From contig CAMVYG010000036.1 in NCBI GenBank assembly GCA_947171615.1, positions 1-14,698 of the forward strand: a stretch of DNA of 14,698 nt, written 5' to 3'. The notes below the pieces were generated by a model. The model ran no database searches. It was not told the DNA's origin and saw nothing but the letters and a program-made list of their open reading frames with translations. Of this stretch, positions 7,489-14,698 are shown piece by piece. This DNA comes from an uncultured Clostridia bacterium. Its GTDB lineage: Bacteria; Bacillota; Clostridia; Oscillospirales; Acutalibacteraceae. Position numbers and translations under genes: made by a program. Each line of letters begins with the position of its first letter. Positions within the stretch are counted from its first letter, which is position 1.

Positions 7489-7543
7489 AAAAGAGAAAAA
7501 AGCCCCGTCCGAACAAATCCGTGAGGCTTGTTCAGACAGGGCT
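7489..7543 (-). terminator. Rho-independent terminator after the deacetylase gene
   Basis: Read on the minus strand, AGCCCTGTCTGAACAA (7543-7528) pairs with TTGTTCGGACGGGGCT (7516-7501) as a 16-base-pair stem with two G-U pairs, an 11-base loop, and a T-rich tail TTTTTCTCTTTT at 7500-7489. It begins 14 bases after the deacetylase stop and closes the right-hand operon. Confidence 0.92.
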
Positions 7544-7556
7544 CGATTGTTTGATC

Positions 7557-8429
7557 TTATAAAGAAGAAGGTTCGGGAAGTGTAGTCACACAGCCGGGTT
7601 TTATTTCCGTAACAGTATCGGAACCAATTGCACCCACCCAAACAGAAACGCATGTGGGATTCCTGACAAAACGTCCGTCTACCGAGAACACAAGCTGCCG
7701 ATAAGCGGAAACATAGTTCTGGATCTCAAAATTCGTCGCATACCATATCGTTTCGTGGCCGGACATCTTTTTCAGGAAATCCTCCATATGGTCCCAATTG
7801 TCATTCTGATCAAATTCATAGCAATGCCCCCAGACGTAAAACAGCTTCAGCATGGGAAACAAAGAGGCGCCGTTCAAAAAATCCTCAGTAAGCTTGGGGA
7901 GCATTTCATCGTCATGATGACACGTCGGGTCCCAAATGAGAAAGTTTTCCGGAATATCAAAGGAATGGGTGGCTTTGATCGTTCTGGCATAGGTTACGCC
8001 GCAGCTTTTCAATGCGTCGAGAACCGTATCGTCATACGCGCCGAACGCATACGCATAGCCGGTGATCGGATGAGAAACCAGCCCTTCCAGCTCTTTTCGG
8101 CAGGTCAATATCTCGTGAAGGCATCGGGCCGAATCGGTCTGGCAGATCGTGGTATGATACAGGCCGTGAGAGGCGATCTCATGACCGGCGTAAACAGCTT
8201 TTACCTCTTCCGGGTGAATCTTATTGTGAGAGGCGGGCTTCTTTCCGATCCGGATCATTCCGGGCTGTCCCAGCAGGCCGGAATTCAGGTTAAACGTCCC
8301 CTTGATCCCGTATTTGTTCAGAAGCTCAACAAACCTGATATCCTGGGTCACGCCATCATCATAACTGAGCGTAAAGGCTTTTCTTTTTCCTTCGGGCCAC
8401 AGCAGCCTGTCGTGCATTTGAAAACTCAT
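7557..8429 (-). CDS. Polysaccharide deacetylase family protein (NodB-type)
   Basis: A 290-residue carbohydrate esterase-4-like enzyme that would remove N- or O-acetyl groups from a sugar. Motif 1 is TLSYDDG with the catalytic/metal Asp24-Asp25, and motif 2 is SHGLYH with metal ligands His88 and His92. A motif 3-like segment, GYAYAFGAYDD, follows, then YVWGHCYEFDQ near the end of the domain. The last 60 residues form a small beta-rich tail. There is no signal peptide, so it appears cytoplasmic and would act on imported saccharides. Start ATG 8429 has no nearby ribosome binding site; GGAGAGGAGAAG lies 35 bases upstream with a perfect hairpin in between. It is the last gene of the right-hand operon, followed by a terminator. 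Confidence 0.9.
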   Translation of the reverse strand: MSFQMHDRLLWPEGKRKAFTLSYDDGVTQDIRFVELLNKYGIKGTFNLNSGLLGQPGMIRIGKKPASHNKIHPEEVKAVYAGHEIASHGLYHTTICQTDSARCLHEILTCRKELEGLVSHPITGYAYAFGAYDDTVLDALKSCGVTYARTIKATHSFDIPENFLIWDPTCHHDDEMLPKLTEDFLNGASLFPMLKLFYVWGHCYEFDQNDNWDHMEDFLKKMSGHETIWYATNFEIQNYVSAYRQLVFSVDGRFVRNPTCVSVWVGAIGSDTVTEIKPGCVTTLPEPSSL

Positions 8430-8441
8430 AGTGATAACCGT

Positions 8442-8463
8442 GTTTGAAAATTTATTTTCAAAC
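8442..8463 (-). promoter_or_regulatory. AT-rich hairpin between ribosome binding site and start of the deacetylase
   Basis: GTTTGAAAA and TTTTCAAAC are perfect 9-base arms around a 4-base loop. On the minus strand the hairpin directly follows GGAGAGGAGAA and ends 12 bases before ATG 8429. If it folds, it shortens the distance between the ribosome binding site and the start from about 35 to about 14 bases. It might instead be a protein-binding palindrome. Confidence 0.55.
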
Positions 8464-8482
8464 TTCTCCTCTCCGCAGATAT

Positions 8483-9451
8483 TTACACCTTGATCCTGGT
8501 AAGGTGCAGAGCAAAACCTCCAAGCTCCTCCTTCAGATAAATCAGCGTTGTGCGGCCACTGGAATCTACCTTCCGGCTGGATTCGTCAAATTCCGCACCG
8601 CGCCTGCCGAGCTGAAAAACAGCCCGGTCCACGTTGTTCGTGCCTATGGCGATATGGCCATGAGCTCCCAGGTACGGCCCCTTGATGCATTCCGCAAAGG
8701 AACCCGCAAAAATGGCGGTTTCCCCCGGCAGATACGGCAGATCGAACAGGGCGCAGAAACGGCGGGCGATCTGTTCGGCTTCGGAAGCATTCCTGCAATT
8801 CATGCCTACATGAACCACCCTCAGCCCAAGCATGGCCCGAACTGTTTCTTTACAGGCAGAAGTAATTTCCTCCCACTTTTCGTTCTCTATCAGTTCCTTT
8901 TTTACCATCCATGTCCCGCCGCAGGCAAGAACCTGATCGCAGGACAGGTATTCGTTCATTTTCGTGATGTCTATCCCGCCGGTGGGCAGCCACTGCAAGC
9001 TTTTATAGGGCCCGCTCAGGGCCTTCAGCTTGGAAACGCCGCCATTCTGCTCGGCAGGGAAAAATTTGACCGTATGGATTCCCAGGTCCATCGCCTGCTC
9101 CATCTCACCCGGCGTTGCGGTTCCGGGAATGACAAGGACGCCTTTGGAAACAGCGTACCGGATCACCTCGGGGTGAAATCCCGGAGTGACAATGAATTTA
9201 CTCCCGGCGGCAAGGGCTTTATCCACCTGCTCACAGGTTAAAACCGTTCCCGCGCCGACCAGGATATCCGGGCATTCCTCCGCAATTCTGCGAATCGATC
9301 CCTCGGCAGCCTCCGTGCGAAATGTGATCTCCGCAGCGGGAATCCCGCCGGCCGCCAGGGCTTTGGCAAGAGGCGCCGCCTTTTTTTCATCATTGATCTC
9401 GACCACCGGAACAATACCGATCCTGGAAAGCAATTCCAACCGTTTATCCAT
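8483..9451 (-). CDS. eda: KDPG/KHG aldolase fused to a C-terminal VOC (glyoxalase-like) domain
   Basis: Residues 1-205 form a class I aldolase of the Eda family, which splits 2-keto-3-deoxy-6-phosphogluconate to pyruvate and glyceraldehyde-3-phosphate, or 4-hydroxy-2-oxoglutarate to pyruvate and glyoxylate. The active-site residues are in place: Glu41 in PAAEITFRT, Thr69 in GAGTV, and Schiff-base Lys129 in VKFFPAE; GGI and the phosphate-binding GG turn near ACGGTWM are also present. Residues about 209-322 add a VOC-like domain beginning LRVVHVGMNCRNASEAEQ and containing HGHIAIGTNN. Eda alone is about 210 residues, so the extra 110 are a true fusion. ATG 9451 follows a GGGGGAAGG site. The gene is 50 bases after the oxidoreductase; no KDG kinase is in view, so the substrate's phosphorylation state is uncertain. 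Confidence 0.92.
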   Translation of the reverse strand: MDKRLELLSRIGIVPVVEINDEKKAAPLAKALAAGGIPAAEITFRTEAAEGSIRRIAEECPDILVGAGTVLTCEQVDKALAAGSKFIVTPGFHPEVIRYAVSKGVLVIPGTATPGEMEQAMDLGIHTVKFFPAEQNGGVSKLKALSGPYKSLQWLPTGGIDITKMNEYLSCDQVLACGGTWMVKKELIENEKWEEITSACKETVRAMLGLRVVHVGMNCRNASEAEQIARRFCALFDLPYLPGETAIFAGSFAECIKGPYLGAHGHIAIGTNNVDRAVFQLGRRGAEFDESSRKVDSSGRTTLIYLKEELGGFALHLTRIKV

Positions 9452-9472
9452 CTTTGGCCTTCCCCCTTTTTC

Positions 9473-9503
9473 AAAGCGCGCTCTAAATCCCGTTTAGCGC
9501 TTT
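9473..9503 (-). promoter_or_regulatory. Intercistronic hairpin between oxidoreductase and aldolase genes
   Basis: AAAGCGC (9473-9479) and GCGCTTT (9497-9503) can pair, with an inner TAAA/TTTA pair of arms around TCCCG. The minus-strand side is not followed by a T-run, so it is not a terminator; it may affect mRNA processing. The stem includes most of the oxidoreductase stop codon. Confidence 0.4.
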
Positions 9504-10629
9504 ATTTTTCAAACCGGATGACTTCCCCTTTTTCCGCCGATTCAAAGCAGGCCTCCATAATTTTCAAAACGCGCAGGGCGTGATCTGTAGTGATGATCTG
9601 CTCTGCCGTTCCCTGGCAGACTTCCACAAAATTCTTATACAGGGCATTTCTGTCAAAATCAAATCTGGGCAGCGGCAGCTCCGTCAATGTTTCCTGATTT
9701 CTTGGAGCCATCGTTTTCGTCAGCCCGGAACCTGCTATGATTGGCAAAGCGTCTTTATCCTGCCAGCTGGACAGGCGCATCATCTTACCATCGCAGTTCC
9801 AGCTGTAAATTTCCGCCGAACCGTGATCCGCAAACAAATTCCAAAGCGGCAAACGGACAAAATGGCATGTATCCACCTCCAGGCGCACCGTGAGGCCGCC
9901 TTCAAAGGTAAAGTGGATGAACACATTATCGTCGCACTCTTCATTGGTAATATACTTTAAGCTGCAAAACACATCGTTCAGAGGGCGATCGATCATTTTC
10001 ACGATCCGATCGATCACATGCACGCCCCAGTCATACATCATTCCGCCGCCATATTCCTTTTTGCTTCTCCAGTCTTCCGGGATCCCCCGGGCGCCCATGA
10101 TACGGCAGCGTATTTCAAAGGTTTTCCCAAGCAGCTCTTCTTCATAGATTTTCCGGATAATCAGAAAATCCTCGTCCCACTCTCTGTTCTGCCTGGGATA
10201 AAATACCTTGCCTGCTTTTTCAGCCTCTTTCACTACTTCAAGGAGATCCGCGCTGCACAGCATAACAGGCTTTTCGCAAAGCACATGCTTTCCCGCGCGC
10301 AAGGCCTGCACGGCCATAGGTTTATGCAGGTGATTTGGAGTTGCGATCAGGACGGCGTCCACACTTTTATCGGCCAGCACTTCCTCATAATCGGAATATG
10401 TAAAGATCCCCTGTGAGGCAGCCCAGGAAACACGGGAAGGATCGATATCGGTCACACCCGCAAGCTCTATCAGGTCTCTCAAGTCAGTTGTCATAGCGCT
10501 GTCGGGCATTTTGGCGTCGGCCACATTTCCTTTATATACTGTCTCACCCGTCCCGCTTTTCAGCGCCACGGCATGACCGCTTCCCATACCTCCGCAGCCG
10601 ACAATCGCGATTCTGAATTTTTTCTCCAT
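9502..10629 (-). CDS. Gfo/Idh/MocA family NAD(P)-dependent oxidoreductase
   Basis: A 375-residue sugar, inositol or sugar-acid dehydrogenase. The N-terminal Rossmann fold shows IAIVGCGGMG at 7-16, and the family signature GKHVLCEKP ends at 118-121, where the lysine is catalytic. The C-terminal domain has GGGMMYDWGVHVID at 195-208, with the expected catalytic Asp200/His204 pair. ATG 10629 was chosen because the fold begins straight after it and GGAG lies ten bases upstream; the frame runs 74 codons further upstream, but that part overlaps the carboxylesterase gene in another frame and looks non-coding. It lies between the carboxylesterase and KDPG aldolase genes, so it probably oxidises the released sugar on the way to a keto-deoxy acid. 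The precise substrate is not visible. Confidence 0.92.
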   Translation of the reverse strand: MEKKFRIAIVGCGGMGSGHAVALKSGTGETVYKGNVADAKMPDSAMTTDLRDLIELAGVTDIDPSRVSWAASQGIFTYSDYEEVLADKSVDAVLIATPNHLHKPMAVQALRAGKHVLCEKPVMLCSADLLEVVKEAEKAGKVFYPRQNREWDEDFLIIRKIYEEELLGKTFEIRCRIMGARGIPEDWRSKKEYGGGMMYDWGVHVIDRIVKMIDRPLNDVFCSLKYITNEECDDNVFIHFTFEGGLTVRLEVDTCHFVRLPLWNLFADHGSAEIYSWNCDGKMMRLSSWQDKDALPIIAGSGLTKTMAPRNQETLTELPLPRFDFDRNALYKNFVEVCQGTAEQIITTDHALRVLKIMEACFESAEKGEVIRFEK

Positions 10630-10699
10630 TTCAACATCACTCCAGGTAAACAGTTTCTTCCCATTTGTCGGCAAAGCAGCAAATGGAAGGATTCCACTT

Positions 10700-12190
10700 C
10701 TACTCTGCCTGCAGGGCGGTTTTTGCTCCCACATTCTTTTCCATAGGATCCATATGCGGAGTATCACACAGAAGCATGGAGCAGGGCTGATCCGCGGTGT
10801 AAGGCCTCCACTCCGGCAGGTCTTTTCCGTTTGGATCCCCATATTTCGCAAAATTTGTAAAATAGCTCATCTCCAGATCTGAGAGGCGGTAATCCTCCTC
10901 TCGGAAGCCGCGCCAGCTCCGGCCCAGCGTGCCGTGTACATACCACAGATCACCGGAATGGAAAGAGCCCTCATCGGACGGGTTTCCCTCCTCATCGGGA
11001 AGCTTCTGACAAAAATAGTACACGTACACAGGCTTTCTTCCCGTTTTGTTGTGAACCCTTGCCCAGTAATTTGTGCCGAACACAGCGCCGTCCGCCATTA
11101 CGTCAAAGGTGCTTTTCGCGGCATCTTCATCGGACTGTATGTTGTAGAAATTCCAAGCTGTTTCTTCCATCCCGGGGAAAAAGCTGTTCACAGCGCCCCG
11201 AAAGCCGTTTACTGTAGTTCTGTAGCCATAGCCAAAGGCGGCCCCTTCATTGGCGCAGCTCCCGGCCATGATATCCACATCATGGTGGCGGCCTTTTATA
11301 ATGGTCTCAGAGGGATCCTCAAACAAGACATGGTTATCAATACAGAAGGAGCAATTTATGCCGCTTTTCAGCATATATGCCAACACCATTGCCTCCGGAA
11401 GGTCCCGCAGTTCTTTTAAAGAGCCGCAGGAGCAGGCTTCCTGAAAGGCAAGCCCCTTCCGTTCTTCCTCCCGCAGGGTGCTTGCCCGCATCAGGGAAAC
11501 CACTCCGCTGCCGGACACACTGATCGCCCGCCGGAACAGACCCTTGGATAAACCGCTGGTGCAATGAGCATGAACATTGCCGGCGCCGGCAGACTGCCCG
11601 AAAATGGTAACCTTGTCCGGGTCGCCGCCAAAAGCTGCAATATTCTCATGAACCCATTGCAGCGCGGCGATCTGATCCAATAATCCGTAATTCCCGCTTG
11701 CTCCGTAATCGCTTTCCTGAGAAAGCTCGGGATGGGCCAGGAAGCCGAAAACATTCAACCGGTAGGTCACATTGACATAGATCACCTGTTTTGCGGCAAG
11801 ATGAGAGCCGTCGTGCTCCGGTTCGTGGGGAAATCCCGTTACATCGCCGCCCCCATGAATGTAAACCATCACGGGAAGCTTGTCTGACGCAGCTTCAGCC
11901 GGAGTCCAGATGTTTAAATACAAACAGTCTTCACTGATGGAGATTTTGGAGTAATCTATTGGAAACTCCTTCACATAAAAGGGCATGGTCGCCTTGGTCT
12001 GCATGGCCGCCGCCCGAAATCGATCACATTTTAAAACGCCGCTCCACGGCTCCGGTTTTTCTGGCGCTCTCCAGCGCAGCTTCCCTACCGGCGGCTTTGC
12101 GTACGGTACCCCGCAAAACATCGATACTCCCTTAACATCGGAGGGAACTCCCTGCAATTCTCCATATTTGGTTTTTGCCTTCAGCAGCAT
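10700..12190 (-). CDS. Type-B carboxylesterase (para-nitrobenzyl esterase family)
   Basis: A 496-residue alpha/beta-hydrolase that cleaves carboxylic esters. The oxyanion hole motif HGGG is at 112-115, the nucleophile elbow GQSAGAG has Ser200 (the usual form is GESAGG), and the rest of the triad is probably Glu315 in SCANEGAAFG and His411 in FHSGDLWYVHG. The family start SVFCGVPYA-like segment appears as VSMFCGVPYAKPPVGKLRW. There is no signal peptide, so it acts in the cytoplasm. ATG 12190 follows AGGAG at eight bases; an in-frame TTG at 12196 is too close to that site. It lies 64 bases after the second permease and 70 before the oxidoreductase. An ester-decorated sugar is a reasonable substrate, by context only. 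It ends on TAG, apparently a true stop. Confidence 0.93.
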   Translation of the reverse strand: MLLKAKTKYGELQGVPSDVKGVSMFCGVPYAKPPVGKLRWRAPEKPEPWSGVLKCDRFRAAAMQTKATMPFYVKEFPIDYSKISISEDCLYLNIWTPAEAASDKLPVMVYIHGGGDVTGFPHEPEHDGSHLAAKQVIYVNVTYRLNVFGFLAHPELSQESDYGASGNYGLLDQIAALQWVHENIAAFGGDPDKVTIFGQSAGAGNVHAHCTSGLSKGLFRRAISVSGSGVVSLMRASTLREEERKGLAFQEACSCGSLKELRDLPEAMVLAYMLKSGINCSFCIDNHVLFEDPSETIIKGRHHDVDIMAGSCANEGAAFGYGYRTTVNGFRGAVNSFFPGMEETAWNFYNIQSDEDAAKSTFDVMADGAVFGTNYWARVHNKTGRKPVYVYYFCQKLPDEEGNPSDEGSFHSGDLWYVHGTLGRSWRGFREEDYRLSDLEMSYFTNFAKYGDPNGKDLPEWRPYTADQPCSMLLCDTPHMDPMEKNVGAKTALQAE

Positions 12191-12254
12191 ATTCAAAACT
12201 CCTTGCTTTTTTACAGCGCTCTCCTGAAAGCGCCTTTGACTTTCCTGGCTCTCT

Positions 12255-13142
12255 TTAGCCTTTTACAGAACCGATGGTGATTCCTTTGATAAAGGATTTC
12301 TGGAAAAACGGATATACCACCAAAACCGGCAGAACTCCGATCACGGCCAAAGCCATCCGTATGCCCATGGAAGGCAGATCCTTAACGTCAATTCCAATCT
12401 GTCCGGAAATCTGGCTTTGCAGAACATTGACGCTGTCCAGCACGCTTTTCAGGTAGTTCTGTATGCCATACAGATCGGTTCTGTTCTGAATATAATAGAT
12501 ACCGTTGGTCCAGTTATTCCAGTAAGCAATAAAAGACATCAAAGCAATCGTGCCGATAATCGGTTTGCAGAGGGGAATTACCACTGACAGCAGGGAACGA
12601 TATTCTCCCGCCCCATCGATTTTCGCGGCGTCAATAATTTCATTTGCCACATTTGACGAGATATAGGTTCTCACCATGATCACATTGAAGGGGCTCATCA
12701 AAAGTCCCGGGATGATCATTGCAAACAAAGTATCCTTGATATGGAACAGCTGTGTGTAGATCATATACGTCGGCACAAGCCCTCCGTTAAACAGCATGGT
12801 AAAAAACAGGAAAAAGGCAAAGAAATTTTTTCCGGGAAGATCCTGCCTTGAAAGCGGGTAAGCAAACAGGATCGTCAAAACCAAACAGGTAAGAACGCCG
12901 CTTGCCGCAATGATGATACTCATCATATACGCTCGCAAAACTCCCGCGCTTACGGAAAAGAGATAACGGTAGGCATCAAAAGTGACTACCCGTGGAATCA
13001 GGGAATAGCCGTTTTCGATAATTTCCTTTTCAGTGGTAAAGGAGCTTGAGATCAGCAGCCAAAAAGGAACGATGGCAACAATGACCAGAAAGGCCAAAAA
13101 GATATACTGTATCGTGATAAAAACCTTGCTTTTTGTAATCAT
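12255..13142 (-). CDS. ABC carbohydrate transporter permease, LplC/YtcP type
   Basis: A 295-residue inner-membrane permease with about six membrane segments (near 10-33, 72-97, 107-130, 136-158, 194-212 and 262-281). The cytoplasmic EAA loop that docks the ATPase is at 171-190, reading DAAKIDGAGEYRSLLSVVIP. The C-terminus GITIGSVKG is characteristic of the LplC subgroup, which imports oligosaccharides or modified sugars. Start ATG 13142 has AGGAGG seven bases upstream, and only 12 bases separate it from the first permease, so the two are made together as a heterodimer. The ATPase and binding protein are not in the window; many such systems use a shared MsmX-like ATPase encoded elsewhere. Confidence 0.95.
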   Translation of the reverse strand: MITKSKVFITIQYIFLAFLVIVAIVPFWLLISSSFTTEKEIIENGYSLIPRVVTFDAYRYLFSVSAGVLRAYMMSIIIAASGVLTCLVLTILFAYPLSRQDLPGKNFFAFFLFFTMLFNGGLVPTYMIYTQLFHIKDTLFAMIIPGLLMSPFNVIMVRTYISSNVANEIIDAAKIDGAGEYRSLLSVVIPLCKPIIGTIALMSFIAYWNNWTNGIYYIQNRTDLYGIQNYLKSVLDSVNVLQSQISGQIGIDVKDLPSMGIRMALAVIGVLPVLVVYPFFQKSFIKGITIGSVKG

Positions 13143-13154
13143 CTGCCCACCTCC

Positions 13155-14081
13155 TTAAAACAAAGAACTTTCCGCGTCCACTTTTCTGACAATGAAATTC
13201 GTGGACACAACCAGCACAAAGCCGAGAACCGACTGGAACAATCCGGCTGCCGAGGATCTTCCGATACTGTTCTGCTCCAGCAGCGCTCTATACACAAAGG
13301 TATCGATCGTCTGCGTTGTGGGATAAAGCAGTCCGCTGTGCATGGGAACCTGATAAAACAGCCCAAAGTCCGAAAAGCAGATCCGGCCCACTGCAAGGAT
13401 CAGAAGAATAATAATGGTTTTCTTCATGCAGGGAATTGTGATTTTGAAAATCTGCTGCCACAGCGAAGCCCCATCTACCACCGCGGCCTCGTAAAACGTC
13501 TTATCGATCCCGATCAGCGTTGAATAATACAGAATCGACGTATAGCCGATAGACATCCACAAATATACAAGGGTCAGGATCACAGGCCATGGCCCGGGAG
13601 TGTTGTACCAGCTGATCGGGTCTATGTTGAACAGCGGCAGAATAGAGTTGTTCATAAAACCATTCTGCTCATTCAGGAAAGCGTAAACGATATAGGTCAC
13701 AATGATCGTTGAAAGCAAATGCGGGATCAGTATGACTACCTGTGCTGAATTTCTAAAGAAACGGTTTTTTACAGTATCCAGTGCAATGGCGACAATCAGG
13801 CCAAGAAGATTTCCCAGTATAATGAAGGCCAGATTGTAAAGGATCGTATTTCTGAACATGATATACGCATCGTTTGAAGCAAACAAATACGTGAAATTGG
13901 AAAAACCGGCCCACGGGCTGTTCAAAATTCCCACAGAATAATTCACTTTCTTAAACGCTATGAAAATTCCAAACATGGGTAGATAGTTGTTGATGATCAG
14001 GTAAATCATACCCGGAATCAGCATGGTATACAGAGGCCAGCTTTTCAAAATGCGTTTTCCCAAAGTCGATTTTGTTCTCAT
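13155..14081 (-). CDS. ABC carbohydrate transporter permease, LplB type
   Basis: A 308-residue permease, partner of the LplC-type protein that follows. Six membrane segments are visible (near 15-42, 78-101, 113-136, 165-188, 221-243 and 281-298). The first carries the subgroup signature WPLYTMLIPGMIYLIINNYL ending in PMFGIFIAFK. The EAA loop is at 198-217: YEAAVVDGASLWQQIFKITIP. ATG 14081 is preferred because it gives the usual short basic N-terminus; an AAGGA lies 13 bases upstream, which is long. A TTG at 14090 sits closer to that site and could be used instead, adding three residues. The gene is separated from the aldehyde dehydrogenase by 113 bases containing two overlapping hairpins. Confidence 0.95.
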   Translation of the reverse strand: MRTKSTLGKRILKSWPLYTMLIPGMIYLIINNYLPMFGIFIAFKKVNYSVGILNSPWAGFSNFTYLFASNDAYIMFRNTILYNLAFIILGNLLGLIVAIALDTVKNRFFRNSAQVVILIPHLLSTIIVTYIVYAFLNEQNGFMNNSILPLFNIDPISWYNTPGPWPVILTLVYLWMSIGYTSILYYSTLIGIDKTFYEAAVVDGASLWQQIFKITIPCMKKTIIILLILAVGRICFSDFGLFYQVPMHSGLLYPTTQTIDTFVYRALLEQNSIGRSSAAGLFQSVLGFVLVVSTNFIVRKVDAESSLF

Positions 14082-14112
14082 AATAATCAATCATTCCTTA
14101 TTGAATTTGAGA

Positions 14113-14178
14113 CGGTTTTGACCTTTGCCAAAATTGCCGCAGGAATATTTGAGGCAAAGGTCTAAACCGCGAAGCGGT
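14113..14178 (-). promoter_or_regulatory. Two overlapping, mutually exclusive hairpins upstream of the permease genes
   Basis: The long hairpin pairs 14113-14129 with 14153-14169: 17 positions with a single T-T mismatch around a 23-base loop. A short hairpin, ACCGC-GAA-GCGGT (14166-14178), shares bases 14166-14169 with it, so both cannot form fully at once. On the minus strand the short one is transcribed first. Neither has a T-run after it, so a plain intrinsic terminator is not supported. They lie in the only longer gap of the operon, between aldehyde dehydrogenase and the permeases, where mRNA processing, stabilisation or a switch could act. Confidence 0.7.
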
Positions 14179-14194
14179 CTCCTTTGAAGATCAC

Positions 14195-14698
14195 TCAATC
14201 GTTCAGGATCCCTTTCAAGGCGATGGTTTTCTGCTGGGTCATTTCCTCAAGAGTTGACACCGCGCCTTCTCTTCCCACTCCTGAGTATTTGTAGCCGCCA
14301 AAGGGCTGGTGCGCCAATCTGTAGTTTCCGCTTCCGCCAATGATGCAGGCTCCCGCTTCAATACGGTTGGCAACCTTCATGGCTACTTCCATATTGGAAG
14401 TGATCACCCCGGAGGAAAGTCCGAATATGGTATTGTTGGCAATTTCCAGGGCCTCTTCCATGGAATCAAAGGGAATCAGCGGCCATACGGGGCCAAAGCA
14501 TTCCATATCCTTTGCGATCTCCGCGTCTTTGGGAACCTCCAAAACGGTCGGCTCCACAAAAGCTCCTGTTCTTTTGCCTCCCAACAGCAGCTTTCCACCC
14601 TGCTGGATCGTCAGCTGGATCTGCCTTTCAACCTCAATGGCGTCTGCTTCCCGCACACAGGGGCCCATTTCAACGGAAGGATCCGCAGGGTCTCCCAC
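14195..14698 (-). CDS. Aldehyde dehydrogenase family protein, N-terminal part beyond right edge
   Basis: The last 167 residues of an NAD(P)-dependent aldehyde dehydrogenase, open to the window edge; roughly the N-terminal two thirds, with the catalytic cysteine, are outside. Typical ALDH features are GDPADPSVEMGPCVREADAI (the usual 'G-P--D--T-MGP' segment), FVEPTVLEVPKDAEIAKDME, the cofactor-binding glutamate in ECFGPV, NNTIFGLSSGVIT, and PFGGYKYSGVGREG near the end. This pattern fits the succinate-semialdehyde, lactaldehyde and glycolaldehyde group, but which one cannot be decided from the C-terminus. Being first in the visible operon, it may oxidise an aldehyde formed after aldol cleavage in sugar breakdown. 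It ends on TGA. Confidence 0.93.
   Translation of the reverse strand: MGDPADPSVEMGPCVREADAIEVERQIQLTIQQGGKLLLGGKRTGAFVEPTVLEVPKDAEIAKDMECFGPVWPLIPFDSMEEALEIANNTIFGLSSGVITSNMEVAMKVANRIEAGACIIGGSGNYRLAHQPFGGYKYSGVGREGAVSTLEEMTQQKTIALKGILND

Noticed and set aside
7755..9241. Plus-strand open frames of 230 and 265 codons
   Set aside because: They are antisense to the deacetylase and aldolase genes, whose motifs are certain; no ribosome binding site or family resemblance supports them.
10630..10851. 74-codon N-terminal extension of the oxidoreductase
   Set aside because: It overlaps the carboxylesterase end in another frame, reads like non-coding sequence, and the Rossmann fold starts right after ATG 10629, which has its own ribosome binding site.
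4674..12190. Genome-wide reassignment of TAG to an amino acid
   Set aside because: The CpXC gene (stop at 6643-6645) and the carboxylesterase (stop at 10700-10702) both end on TAG at natural-looking protein ends, and reading past them gives about 20 codons of unconvincing sequence. A local decay explanation fits better; a whole-genome test would settle it.
12216..12233. Small GCGCT/AGCGC hairpin between permease and carboxylesterase genes
   Set aside because: Only five base pairs and no T-run; too weak to call a terminator or regulatory element.

Overview
The window looks like part of a chromosome of an anaerobic Firmicute, most likely a gut-type Clostridia (Lachnospirales/Oscillospirales). 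Support comes from strong AGGAGG-type ribosome binding sites, tandem WYL regulators, LplB/LplC-type sugar permeases and a KDPG aldolase fused to a VOC-like domain. The genus cannot be named from the sequence. Every gene I can support lies on the minus strand, so transcription runs from high to low coordinates. No RNA gene, CRISPR array, insertion sequence or phage gene was seen.

Right-hand operon (14698 down to an intrinsic terminator at 7489-7543): the C-terminal part of an aldehyde dehydrogenase, two ABC sugar permeases, a type-B carboxylesterase, a Gfo/Idh/MocA oxidoreductase, a KDPG aldolase-VOC fusion and a polysaccharide deacetylase. Together they suggest uptake and oxidative breakdown of an acylated sugar or sugar acid: transport, ester removal, oxidation, aldol cleavage to pyruvate, and aldehyde oxidation. 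The substrate-binding protein, the ATPase and any sugar-acid kinase are not in view.

Left-hand unit (promoter at 7417-7445 down to the left edge): a CpXC-domain protein, a 41-codon remnant of a GH32 gene, an esterase broken by an in-frame TAG, a zinc alcohol dehydrogenase cut short by another in-frame TAG, an apparently intact GH32 beta-fructosidase, a small P-loop kinase-like protein, a pyridoxamine-phosphate-oxidase-fold protein, and two translationally coupled WYL regulators, the second running off the edge.

The oddest part is about 4510-6570. It is bounded by an imperfect 129-base direct repeat carrying the GH32 start region. Copy A belongs to the intact gene; copy B is a remnant whose stop overlaps the start of the esterase. 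The two genes between the copies each carry a TAG followed in frame by sequence that fits the protein family. Local gene duplication followed by decay explains this best. Reassignment of TAG is a weaker alternative, because two other genes here end plausibly on TAG. I see no clear evidence of a wholly new biological system; the rest is a fairly ordinary carbohydrate catabolic region.
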